Positions 9,542 to 20,986 of a stretch of 64,000 nucleotides of DNA are shown piece after piece. Below the pieces are notes generated by a model. The model was given only the letters and a program-made list of their open reading frames with translations, was not told where the DNA came from and ran no database searches. Each line of letters begins with the position of its first letter. The first letter of the stretch is position 1. Source of the stretch: Mortierella alpina (lineage: Eukaryota > Mortierellomycota > Mortierellomycetes > Mortierellales > Mortierellaceae); contig JANATF010000003.1 of NCBI GenBank assembly GCA_029449245.1, positions 124,001 to 188,000 on the forward strand. Direction: 5' to 3'. Position numbers and translations under genes: made by a program.

Positions 9542-10798
9542 TTATTGTATGTTGTCGCATAGATCCATCATCCGCGCCATCGCTTCAGCGCTCTTCCTTG
9601 TTGCAGGATCAGAAGATGAAATGTCAGAATAAAGTTGACTCCGAACCTCGCCTCCACTGTTCCTGCGGGACTTGGTGTCCAAGGTTTCCTGTAGAGAAGT
9701 CGATGTCGTTCCGTCAGGTGTAGATGCTGCGGCAGTCATCTCCACATCCGGTTCCAGACCAGGTACTGGAAGTCGCTCTTGCTTCAAAGCTTTCAATGCA
9801 GCTAGCTGCTTTCTTAGGTTTGCGCAGGTTCTGTAGTATGATCAAAAGAAGAGAAAGGTCAGGTAGCTGATAATAAAGTGCCTGTCCATTGGCCACGTCA
9901 GTCAATATTACGCTGAAAAGCTGGCAAATATCCTGCATACTCTCTCATCGCAATAGTCTCCTGCTTTTTCCTGTTCAGTTGATCCTCCATCATGAGTCGC
10001 AGCGTTTCCCGTGCCTGATGTGGACGATACTCGTTAAGGATATGGTGCATGTTGATGAAAATCACTCGGATCTGGTCGACTTTTGTTGCAAACTATCGTT
10101 GTGAAGTCGTGACCGAACACACAAAACGCGGTTAGTTCTATGGCCATCATGCTTAATTACGACGAGCGTTTAAACATCTAGGAAATTTCAACGCGCTGGT
10201 TGAGTAGAATGCTCCTGTTACCTCGCTAGGAGAAGTGGAAAGGGTATGTACGAGCTCCAAAAAGTTGAAGACGGCCGAGTGGTTGAGTTTTTTGAGTTCC
10301 TTGACACGATCTAGCATGGTCAAGGCCAAGAACAGGCATTTGTTAAAGACTGAGGCATCTGGTCGTAATATATCTCCACTCCATGACAGTACTGTCGTCT
10401 TACCGATGGATCCTTTCGGGTACAGCTGTTCGATGCCTTGCTCTTCTAGGGTCGCTAAGCTGTCCTGAACCTGTCGTTCAAGCCAATAAAGCAACAGTAT
10501 CTCTGATTAGCACCGGTAAGCATTGTGAGGCCGGGGCAGAGTGATTGCTGGTACATTGTCGAATCCTTACAGGCCATGGGCGTCCAAACAGCCAGTATAC
10601 ACCCCTCTTCACTGGCGGTGGTGGCTCCAGCGCCAGGATGGGAAATGGGAGTTCATTGAGACGCTTTGAGATTTCTGGATGGTCCGGATCAGAGCGAGCC
10701 TTCTCCAGTAGATTCAAGTTTTCCAAAGTGTAACGCTGAAAGTAATATGGTGGGGCTGGAAACGCTGCTCCTTGTTGCTGTGCGGCTGCCTCTTCCAT
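9542..10798 (-). CDS. MED7: Mediator complex subunit 7
   Basis: Exons 10798-10571, 10470-10404, 10310-10222, 10092-9941 and 9812-9542 give 268 aa. The N-terminal Mediator-binding hook is present: [22 protein letters not shown] and [11 protein letters not shown]. It is followed by [55 protein letters not shown] and a helical segment that pairs with Med21 in known structures. The tail (after about residue 190) is a Ser/Thr-rich low-complexity extension. Med7 belongs to the middle module and is essential for RNA polymerase II transcription in yeast. Each intron was placed by phase and by continuity with conserved blocks. An 8-nt tandem repeat lies just before the start codon. Confidence 0.93.
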
Positions 10799-10822
10799 GA
10801 TTTTGCCAGAGTCTCTGATGTG

Positions 10823-10850
10823 TTGATGCGTTGATGCGTTGATGCGTTGA
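10823..10850. repeat. 8-nt tandem repeat in MED7 5' leader
   Basis: Three and a half copies of TTGATGCG (plus strand), 25-50 nt upstream of the MED7 start codon. In the sense strand of MED7 the unit reads CGCATCAA. Confidence 0.9.
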
Positions 10851-10923
10851 AAAAGAATGAGGACAAAACGCGAATTGAAAGTTTGCAGACAAAATTTGAT
10901 TTTTTATTTTCTCCCTCAATCCA

Positions 10924-12728
<1,805 letters not shown>

Positions 12729-13425
12729 GGTTGATGAACAGCAAAAAGTGAATGCGAGTGCAAAAAAAAGACGCATGCCCACGGCTCGCCGGGAAAAAAT
12801 AAACTGGCTGTAAACACACAGTCACGTAGCTCGTTGGCCCTCTCCCACGCACACTCCCTCAAGCGTATGGCTCTGCGCAACGAAGGGACAGCCTCCAGAC
12901 TTCATTGTCCTCGTGAGTTTTCCCGTAGGTTCGAGGCACCTAGAAAATATGGCGCGCGTCCTTCAGGACATTGTCTATCTCAAAGTCAATAGAGCGCTTT
13001 ATTCTGAGCTGATCTTTTAGACGTATCAACTTGCCAATTGCGCGCTACACCGCTCTTCTAGCCGAAGCATGACTCTTTGTATGAAGTGACGAGAAGCGAT
13101 TATTCATCAACTTGTTTGATGACAAACGCTTGAAGACCAGGACCATCTTATCCAATATGCCTCTTTTTTGAAACCAAGACAAGCTTCGGGCGGGCTACGT
13201 TGGTTGAAGTATTTTATCGCGTCTCGATCAAGAGTCATAGGCGCCTATTCTTTTACATTGCGACGCCATGTTTTGTGCGCCAGAGCGCCATCACTTGAGC
13301 CCCATGGCTCCATACGGCTCTCGCGCCATTGAAAAAAAACCGGTGGGGATAAATTAAGATAAGCAGCGCAGTAGATGTCATCCATTAGCTTTCTTTATTA
13401 TGTCTTTTGAGTGATGCAGATGCAG
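12729..13425. other. Intergenic region, MetAP2 promoter side
   Basis: Between the MetAP2 start and the stop of the Dabb gene, both on the minus strand. No long open frame, no repeat array and no recognisable RNA gene. A GGTTCGAGGC string at 12931 was checked as a tRNA B box and has no matching stems. Confidence 0.55.
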
Positions 13426-13749
13426 TTACAGGCGGGGAACAGAGTAGTCCTCGATGTCATAGTCAAAGGCGAGGATATCGTCGATCTTGGGACGGATGAC
13501 CTCCTGGACGACCTTGACGTGTTCTGCAGACTTGTCGTAGGTCTCGAGAGCGGCCCTGTCCTTGAAGAGCATGGTGAAGCCGTGGGTGTAGCCCTTGGAG
13601 CGGGCCGAGAAGTTGACGCCCAGGTGGACGGATTCGATCACAGTGGGGAGCTGGTCCTTGAGGGCGGCAACAGCCTTGAGCATATCGTGGCCTTCGTCCT
13701 CAGAGATGGAGGGCTTGAGCTTGAGAAGAATGAGATGAGCGACGGTCAT
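13426..13749 (-). CDS. Stress-responsive A/B-barrel (Dabb) domain protein
   Basis: Single exon, 107 aa. It starts MTVAHLILLKLKP, the usual first beta strand of Dabb proteins, then has HDMLKAVAALKDQLP, IESVHLGVNFSARSKGYTHGFTMLFKDRAALETY and HVKVVQEVIRPKIDDILAFDYDI. These match the dimeric ferredoxin-like A/B barrel found in plant stress proteins, olivetolic acid cyclase and many small fungal proteins. Substrate unknown. The conserved His of the start strand (AHLILLKL) and the internal YTHG motif are retained. The ATG at 13749 is chosen over the longer frame (to 13905) because the domain begins exactly there. Divergent from the J-protein gene, with 188 nt between starts. Confidence 0.88.
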   Translation of the reverse strand: MTVAHLILLKLKPSISEDEGHDMLKAVAALKDQLPTVIESVHLGVNFSARSKGYTHGFTMLFKDRAALETYDKSAEHVKVVQEVIRPKIDDILAFDYDIEDYSVPRL

Positions 13750-13937
13750 TGCGAATGTGGAGGTGTGGGTGGTGCTGTGTTGAGGAGCTGGTGCGAAGAA
13801 GAAAGAAAGAGGCGGAGAGGTCTGACTCTCGTCGTTCAAATAACCCGCCGAGACTGCTAAAAGATGCTGCTCTTCTTGAGCGAGGTTCTCGCGGTCTCTG
13901 ATCACTCTCCTTCAACTACGCAGCAGCACCCCCAACT

Positions 13938-14894
13938 ATGCTCCGGTGCCGCCACCATCAACCACACATGAGTCTCTTGGCTCGCGCTGCAAAGCGCTCG
14001 CATCCCCACAGCATTGGACCTGCAGTAGCTGCAGTAGCTGCAGTAGCAACACCTTTCATGCCCCTCTCGTCTCCATTCCACACCACAGCCTCATGCGGAT
14101 CGCGCCACGACAATCACTACGAGCTGCTTGGGCTCAGCAAGGACGCAACCAAGAAGGAGATCAAATCTGCATTTTACAAATTGTCCAAACAGCACCATCC
14201 AGACAAGAACGACTCTGAAGCATCCCGCAAGACCTTCCTCTCCATCAACGAAGCATACTCTGTCCTGGGGAACGACAGACAACGACGAGACTATGACCTC
14301 ACTCTGCTGGACCGCACTGGAACTCTCTACTCTAGCAACTCCTCTCAACGGTCCCCGTCGACTCGAGGAACACTGAGGAGAACGCCCTTCCGCCACTCTC
14401 CACAATCCGCTGCCGCTGCGGCCGCTGCTAGGAGCCATGCCGCTTTCCGACCCACCTTTGGCAAAGGTGTACCTCACTTTGACTCCAAATCCCATCAGGA
14501 AATGCACTACGAACAGGATATTCGACGAGAGGAGCGGAGGCGGGCCAGAGAGCAGGCAAGCGAGGATTACCAGAAGCGGCAGAGCTATGAGCAGTCGGAC
14601 ACTGCCACAGGCAAGATTTTCAGAGCGACGTTTGTGCTCATGACAGTTTTGGTGGCAACGTCCTTCATGAGGGCATTTGCGGACGAGGACGAGGTACAGG
14701 GTGATGACCCAGCGATGGAGCCATCAGCGTACGTTCGCTTCAATCACTCAAGGATCAATGAGGAGGATGAGTCGATGCTAGTCTTTTCGTGCACAGCAGC
14801 GTCAGAGGTGGAGGTTGAAGAACCTCATTCGCCTGTAATATCGCACTTTCGAATGAGCCAAGCACCGCCGAGGATACCACCTTCCTTCTTGTAG
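13938..14894 (+). CDS. Membrane-anchored J-domain protein, probably mitochondrial
   Basis: Single exon, 318 aa. The first about 55 residues are Arg/Ala/Ser-rich with no acidic residues and look like a mitochondrial targeting sequence. They include an Ala-Val repeat from four CTGCAGTAG-like units. The J domain spans about residues 60-125 (HYELLGLSKDATKKEIKSAF, YKLSKQHHPDKN with the essential HPD, AYSVLGNDRQRRDYD). A Ser/Ala-rich linker, a charged helix (EERRRAREQASEDYQKR) and one membrane span (ATFVLMTVLVATSFMRAF) follow, then an acidic tail. It should stimulate an Hsp70. The layout recalls DNAJC30/DNAJC4-type proteins rather than class A or B. Its stop codon lies only 58 nt from that of convergent TMEM230. 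Confidence 0.85.
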   Translation: MLRCRHHQPHMSLLARAAKRSHPHSIGPAVAAVAAVATPFMPLSSPFHTTASCGSRHDNHYELLGLSKDATKKEIKSAFYKLSKQHHPDKNDSEASRKTFLSINEAYSVLGNDRQRRDYDLTLLDRTGTLYSSNSSQRSPSTRGTLRRTPFRHSPQSAAAAAAARSHAAFRPTFGKGVPHFDSKSHQEMHYEQDIRREERRRAREQASEDYQKRQSYEQSDTATGKIFRATFVLMTVLVATSFMRAFADEDEVQGDDPAMEPSAYVRFNHSRINEEDESMLVFSCTAASEVEVEEPHSPVISHFRMSQAPPRIPPSFL

Positions 14895-14952
14895 AACCGT
14901 TGAAGACATGATGTTTATATTGTACAAAGATAAAAATGGTCTGGCGAGCACA

Positions 14953-15643
14953 TCAGTCGTCCATATCGGGGATGTGAGAAAACGAGTATCCTTCGTATTC
15001 CTGATATGCGTAATAGGCGAGGCCCACATGGTATGCTCCTAAATCCGCGAAAGTGTCATGATATATTATCAGTGTGAATGCCTGCACCCTGCTGATTGAC
15101 AAGTGATGCTGCAGACAACGCATACCTGGGATAAAGCAGAGTGCGCCAAGTACTAGCAGCGGTGTTCCTTTGTCTAGCCAATCCTACAAGTTGTAAATGC
15201 AGCCATTGAGAATGGCATGCCGAGGTGAGTATCTGGTTGGAAATGAGAGTCTTATGGGGTGCCACAAAGACGGTTGCTACTTACTGGACTGACGATAACG
15301 CCGACTTTGAGCAACGCTCCGATTGTTAGACCCACAGCACCGATGATAAAGAGAACGACAGCGAGCATAATCGATTTCCATGGAACTGTTCCGAGAAAAG
15401 GCGTTATTAGCCAGGTGCAAGGCGTGTGTGTATGTGTGTGTGTCCTTTAGTAGCGGCACATGCATGCGTTTTATTACTCTGTGGGTTGGGCGCCATGAAC
15501 TGGCCTGCAGAGTAGCCATTGTCGTCCTGCATCTGCAGGAATTGGTTGGCACGACGGGGGAAGCGCATTTTCTTTGTTCGTTGGACGAGTTTCTTCACGC
15601 CGGATATGGGCTTGTGTGAGGAGGATGTGGCGGTGGAGGTCAT
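14953..15643 (-). CDS. TMEM230: TMEM230 family membrane protein
   Basis: Exons 15643-15478, 15385-15285, 15183-15126 and 15035-14953 give 135 aa. Two membrane segments (IMLAVVLFIIGAVGLTIGAL and the segment containing PLLVLGALCFIPG) are followed by AYHVGLAYYAYQEYEGYSF and HIPDMDD. The order PWK-TM1-loop-TM2-PGxYH-YYA-GYS-PDxDD matches human TMEM230 closely. In animals TMEM230 sits on trafficking and recycling vesicles. The start at 15643 gives MTSTATSSSHKPISG; an in-frame ATG at 15670 is possible. Phases (1, 0, 1) all restore conserved codons. Intron 1 carries a CA-rich tract on the sense strand. The gene is absent from common yeasts as far as I recall. Confidence 0.88.
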
Positions 15644-15949
15644 GAAGTTGAGAAAAGAGAGGTCAATCACAGGGTCAGTGGGGAAAGGAGAGAGGGCAAG
15701 TCGAACAGAGCGAACGAAAAGGCGCTGCTAGGTGACTGGCTTACGAGAGTGCTCGTTATGTGTCTGCTTTGACTTTTCTGACTTTCCACAAACACATTTT
15801 GCGCATCAACCACCACCACAGCACAGGAACAAGGACAAGACAGCCAACACAGACACGCACACACGCACACACACACGCACACTCTCTCTCACACACGGAA
15901 AGAACAGCCAAACGCTCCACACGGTCGAATCACCTTGGGAACAAGCATC
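15644..15949. other. Bidirectional promoter region TMEM230/EAF6
   Basis: A 306-nt region between two divergent start codons. The half nearer EAF6 has a CA/CAC-rich array (15846-15896). No TATA box is obvious, which fits housekeeping expression. No gene. Confidence 0.6.
15846..15896 (+). repeat. CA-rich microsatellite in EAF6 5' leader
   Basis: An imperfect (CACA/CGCACA)n array ending about 53 nt before the EAF6 start; CA is on the sense strand. Confidence 0.9.
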
Positions 15950-16827
15950 ATGCCTGACGTGCCTGTAAGCAGCAATCTTGCCATTTGGCTCCTGCAGAGA
16001 ATTGGATGTGTGGCCAAGGATAATCCACAAACTCATTAGTGCCTGACTCCTGCTAGAAAGAGAAGCCAACAATCAAGCAGTACAATGACGCCAAGAATGA
16101 GCTCAACGAGCTGATGACCCGCAAAAAACTCGTCGATCGCAACTTGGTAATCAACGATACATGTCGAGACAGGACAATAGTAATGTACCAAACGCTTTCA
16201 CCACTGACTCTTCAGCCCACACACCTACGCTTCCTCCTTCATACTGCTTTTACAGGCTGGACTAGAGAACAGCATTTATGCATTCGAGGGCTCATACCTG
16301 GAAGACACTCAGCACGGTGGCAACATTATCCGAGGATTTGACGGATACATCAACACAAAGTCTGACAAGAGCAGGATCAAATACTCGGAATCGGACCGAC
16401 TCTTTTCCATGTCATCCACAACTTTCACCAAGGTACAATAAAAAAATGATCCAGACTCCTCCAACTATCCGGATATGATGTCTAGTAGAAAGGCTAGGAC
16501 TAAACGTCGGTATTGTTATTTTTCAACTAGGCCCTTCAAATCAAAGAGAATGCGGACCCGGAATCATCACAGGACGAGTCGAAACGACCACCTTCACTCT
16601 CCATGAACAAGCGCCCGAACCTGAAAACATCTTCCTCGACTGCCAGTATTGGCCCCACCTCAAGCTCTTCCGCTCCTGGATCCTCATCCTCTGCAAACCG
16701 GAGATTGATGAAACAACAAAAACTCGCAGGTCAATCCACCAAGAGTTTGGACCAGCGGCCGCCCAAGAAAATGAGACTTTCTTCTACAGGACGCGACGCC
16801 GATGGAGATGAGGATCTGGATGTGTAA
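15950..16827 (+). CDS. EAF6: Chromatin modification-related protein EAF6 (NuA4/NuA3 subunit)
   Basis: Exons 15950-15964 (only MPDVP), 16057-16146, 16256-16432 and 16531-16827 give 192 aa. Residues about 8-100 carry the Eaf6/MEAF6 domain: [30 protein letters not shown] (coiled coil), then [23 protein letters not shown] and [16 protein letters not shown]. The known role is as a small subunit bridging MYST acetyltransferases (Esa1, Sas3) in NuA4 and NuA3 complexes. The tail is Ser/Lys-rich with nuclear-import-like clusters (RPPKKMRL). The 15-nt first exon is supported by exact frame and a clean GTAAGC donor, but such a short exon is the weakest part of the model. Confidence 0.92.
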
Positions 16828-17704
16828 GGATGTTGTCTTCAATGTATTCATGCAACCTGACAGGACCTATACGCCGTAGACCGGGACCCCAATCGGGCCA
16901 AGCCTGTACATCCATAATGAGTTGGAGGAGTCATTTGGTGGTGGGCACCCTTTTGTTGATACGCTGCTATATCAAGAATCCCGTTGCTTGGAACACGCAT
17001 AGCGGACCGCTGCACTTGATCGGACCAAAAAAGCGGGACTTTGGAATACAACTGTGTACATATATTGTAGTGAACTCCGGGTGAAATGCTTAATGGTGTG
17101 AATTTGTTCAACAAAAGGTAGCCCGTTGGCGAGTATATGTGTGAGTGCGTGTGTGTGTGTATGTGTGTGTGTGTGTGTGTGGGGCGTGTGTGTGTTTGGA
17201 GTGCTTCATATTTCGGGCGCTTTTCGATCATTGTGTGTGTTCTGAAGAGTACCCCTGGAGCAAGTCAGTTTGGCTTGTCGAGGAGGCTTACTGGACCACG
17301 GAGAGCCGCGCTCATGACCCCGGGGACCAGCGAGGACAGATCGGCGCCAGCGGAGACCTAGCTTGGAGTGCGAATTTCTGACGCTCAGCGGAAAGGCGCT
17401 CGATTGGATCACAGCGGCTCAGTGTGTGGAGCGCAAAATACGATCGAGGGGAACGCACAGAGCGAGGGAAGCGCTCCCCTCAGCCGGAGAGCCGATGTGG
17501 AAGATATGCAGGCCATGCTGCCGTGGCCTTTTGCTTTAAACCCAGGCCAGGCCGCCTCTTTCCTCTCTTCTCGACTCGCGCCCTCTCGCTCCCTTTGCCT
17601 TCCCTCTCGCTCTCCCACACATCCACCCGTCGTCTTCATTGCACACCCCTTCCCAGCCCGCATTTCGCATCCATCCCGTCTCTCCTTCTCGCTCGCTGCC
17701 CACC
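16828..17704. other. Intergenic region before acyl-CoA dehydrogenase
   Basis: Holds the EAF6 3' end and the ACAD promoter. A GT-rich tract lies at 17137-17193, and 17540-17700 is pyrimidine-rich up to the ATG. Overlapping open frames around 17368-17721 are translations of the CT-rich leader. No gene is supported. Confidence 0.55.
17137..17193. repeat. GT-rich microsatellite
   Basis: Imperfect (GT)n with GTGTGC and GTATGT variants, more than 500 nt upstream of the ACAD start. Unlike the other arrays it is not next to a start codon. Confidence 0.85.
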
Positions 17705-19395
17705 ATGACATCCATCTTTGACGTCTCGCCTCGCTGCAAGGAGCTGCAGAAGAAGCTCATTGACTTTGTCGAGGTACCGGCTCGTGCACCCACCGTCCAC
17801 CGCCCGGCCTACCTGAAAGCGCGTTCCCCACAACTGACTCTACCCATTTCCTCATCACTAGAACGACTGTCTTCCAGCCGAGGAGGTCTACGAGAGCCAG
17901 GTCGGCACCGGCGACCAGCGCTGGAAGGTACTACATCATCTTGTTCTTTTATCCGCTCGGAACCCAAGCAGCCTACGGGTTCAGGATTCTTACTTCTTGC
18001 TTGCCACCTCCCTCTCCGCTTAGACTGTCCCCCCAATCATGGCCGAGCTCAAGGCCAAGGCAAAGTCTCTGGGTCTGTGGAACCTCTTCCTGCCCAAGAG
18101 CTACCCCGAAGGTCCCGGCTTGACCAACCTCGAGTACGCGACACTTTGCGAGATCACCGGTCGCTGCCCTCGCGTTGCACCCGAGGTAAATGCAAGAAAT
18201 AACAAGCCGCTGGACGCTTGCTTTCCTCTTCCCATGCCAGTCGTTTTCTGACTAGCTCATCCTTCTTCACAATGTACATGTAGGCACTCAACTGCTCCGC
18301 CCCAGATACCGGCAACATGGAAGTCTTTGCCAAGTACGGTACTCCTGAACAAAAGCAAAAGTGGCTCGTCCCGCTCATGAACGGCGAGATTCGGTCGGCC
18401 TTTGCTATGACCGAAGTGGCGGTCTCGTCCTCGGATGCCACCAACATTGAGACACAGATCGAGCGTGTCGGCGACCACTACATCATCAACGGACTCAAGT
18501 GGTGGATCTCGGGCGCTGGTGACCCTCGCTGCAAGGTTTACCTGGTCATGGGCAAGAGCGACGCAAAGAACGAGTCCAAGTACAGACAACAGTCGATCGT
18601 GATTGTTCCTGCCGATACCCCTGGTGTCGAGGTCGTGAGACCCATGACGGTCTTTGGATACGATGATGCCCCCGAGGGACATTGTGAGGTCAAGTTCACC
18701 AACGTCAGGGTTCCTGTTTCCAATATCATTGCTGGTGAGGGACGTGGATTCGAGGTCATTCAGGGACGCCTTGGACCCGGTCGTATTCATCATTGGTAGG
18801 AGCATGATCATCTTTTTTGAGGAGGTTCTATTTTGTGATCAATGAGTGTCTATTTCGCTAGCCGTTGCTAACCTCAACGCTCTTCAACTTGAAATTTCAA
18901 CCTAGTATGCGTGCTATTGGCATGGCAGAGCGTTCTTTGGACTGCATGATCGCCCGTGTCACAGACCCTTCGCGTCGCACTTTTGGCAAGGTTCTGGCGC
19001 GCCATGGCACTGTCGCTGCTGATGTGGCCAGGATCCGTATTGAGATCAATGCTGCTCGTCTGATGGTCCTTGCAGCAGCGGACAAGATTGACAAGATCAA
19101 TGCCAAGGGTGCCTTGCGCGATATCGCCATGGCCAAGGTCATGGTCCCTCAGATGCTCCAGCGCACGATTGATCTTGCGATCCAGGCCCATGGAGCCGCT
19201 GGTGTGAGTCAAGATTTCCCCTTGGCCCGTTTCGCTGCTGGAGCTCGCACACTCCGTATTGCGGATGGTCCTGATGAGGTGCACATGATGCAGTTGGCCC
19301 GATTTGAGCTTATGCGTGGTGACGACATTCGCGAGAAGGACAAGGCCATCAAGGCTCGTCGTGCCCAGATCCTCGACAATGGTTCCAAGCTCTAA
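17705..19395 (+). CDS. Acyl-CoA dehydrogenase, ACAD10/ACAD11-like
   Basis: Exons 17705-17773, 17862-17927, 18024-18185, 18284-18795 and 18906-19395 give 432 aa. All three ACAD regions are present: the helical N domain ([20 protein letters not shown]), the beta-barrel middle ([51 protein letters not shown]) and the C-terminal helical domain ([43 protein letters not shown]). The DGPDEVH motif marks the catalytic-glutamate region in the ACAD10/11 branch, an FAD enzyme oxidising acyl-CoA to enoyl-CoA; in mammals ACAD11 works on 4-hydroxyacyl-CoAs. Here the ACAD is free-standing, without the kinase-like domain fused in animals. A leading mitochondrial signal is not evident, so peroxisomal or cytosolic location is possible. 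Confidence 0.92.
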
Positions 19396-19624
19396 GGTTT
19401 TCCCTTCCAGAGTGAATTGTTATATATATATAGTCCGTGTCAAAGAAAAAATAGTTGATATCTGTTGTGTCTGTTGTGTCTGTTGTATATTTGATCATTG
19501 AGAGTACTCATGTCTACTGAGGGTGTAGAGGTGGATGATAGGGGAAGAATGCGTTGGAGAGGAGTAGAGAATGCAGGAGGTATTGAGGAGAAAAAAAATG
19601 TCGACCGGTGAAGGAGGTCATTCT

Positions 19625-20400
19625 TTATGCAGAGGAGAGTGAAGCAGCAGCGGCCGAGGAGTCGGTGGAGGCACGGGCTGGGGTGGTTGTATCCTTGACG
19701 ATATAGTTGCCCTGGTTATCCTTGGCCAAGATGGCCTTCCACTGATCGGTGATGATCTCCTTCTTTGGTTGGGGGGCATCTGTCAACTCCAAGGCTGCGA
19801 CCGCCATCATGGTGAGGATGGTGAATCCTTGAGCATACATACGAGCCGTGACGATGCGCTGAGTTGTGGTGAGGCCCTTCTTTGAAAATGTGTAGAGCAA
19901 CGAACCGCCCATGCAGGTCAGCCAGGAGACACCGACGACCATATTCCTGTTCTCACGGATCTGATGATTGATCTCGGCCATGACACCTCGCTGAGCACGG
20001 ATCTCGGCGCGGGCAGCGTCTGCAGCTTCCTGATCCAGATGACGGAGCAGTTGGCGATCTTCGTATTGAACTCTGGCGTGATCACCAAAGAGGATGGACG
20101 TCGCAGCAACACCTATATAACGACGAGAAGATTGAAAAAAAAACGAACAGAGGGTCAGCCTTCTCTCCTTCAAAAGAGCTGGAGGACAAGGAAGAAGATC
20201 TGGGACATACCGGAGCCAAGAAGGAAAGCCTTCATGGGACGGGTGAGAGTCTTGTAGGTCGGGGAGTAGCGGGCACCGGTCATGGCCACCAGTCCGCCAG
20301 CGACCAGAGCAAGGCCGGCGCCCTTGGCAGCAGCGGCGAGGATAATGTTGTTCTTGTCCTCCTCGGATGGCGAGTTCTTGTGCTCTGATGGTGCGGACAT
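19625..20400 (-). CDS. RCF2: Respiratory supercomplex factor 2-like (HIG1-type) protein
   Basis: Exons 20400-20211 and 20112-19625 give 225 aa. The N half has a hydrophobic segment (AAAAKGAGLALVAGGLVAM), RYSPTYKTLTRPMKAFLLGSG and a hydrophilic helix. The C half has VVGVSWLTCMGGSLLYTF followed by TTTQRIVTARMYAQGFTILTMM, the QxxxxRxxxQ-like HIG1 signature seen in yeast Rcf2 (KIVQARMYAQ). Rcf2 associates with cytochrome c oxidase and III-IV supercomplexes in the inner mitochondrial membrane. The C-terminal tail is Ala/Ser/Thr-rich. The single intron has phase 1 and rebuilds a Gly codon. A TATA-like element lies about 150 nt upstream. Confidence 0.82.
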
Positions 20401-20986
20401 TATTGAAGCTGGTGGCTGTGGGTTTAGGAGAGAGACTGGGAGATTGCTGCCAAGGTGGGAAGAAGTGGAGGTGGTTGTTGTAATGGCTGCGTCAATGATT
20501 TGGATGGTCGAGACGAAAGAATGATTTTGGAGCCATTCGAGTAAACAACTTTTTATAGGACCCGAATGTGACCACTCGTGTTATGCCAGCCCCCGTTGAG
20601 ACATGTCGCTTGCCCTCACTTATGCCAGCTCGGAGCACAGCGCGCACTGGCCACCCACCCGGTGAGATCCCGAGGGCTGCCGACAGGGCCCCCCGATAGC
20701 CCCGGGCGAAGCCAGCCAGTGGCGACGGCGATCAGCGGCGATCCCAAAGCGCACAACAAAAGAATTACAGTGGCATGCAATTATAGAGGGGAGTGTGCAA
20801 ATGGGCGCAATTCGTGGCTCAGTGCTCAAAGCGCAGGGTCGTCTGCACAGGTGCTTTGCACCCATTCTCATTTGACGCTCTCTCTCTTTCCATGCATCTC
20901 CTATGGATCCCATGCCAGGGACCAAGGACGAAAGAATAAGCACCGCATAGCGACACTGTCAGGATCGACCTATAAGCCCACCCCCC
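20401..20986. other. Bidirectional promoter region RCF2/STK19
   Basis: A 586-nt interval between divergent genes. GC-rich around 20620-20740. Open frames here (20578-21126) run through the STK19 start and show no protein family. Nothing else seen. Confidence 0.55.
20549..20557 (-). promoter_or_regulatory. TATA-like element, RCF2
   Basis: TATAAAAAG on the minus strand, about 150 nt upstream of the RCF2 start. A strong match by sequence alone. Confidence 0.4.

Noticed and set aside
12840-12960. Possible tRNA around GGTTCGAGGC at 12931
   Set aside because: Flanking sequence forms no T-stem or acceptor stem and lacks an A box.
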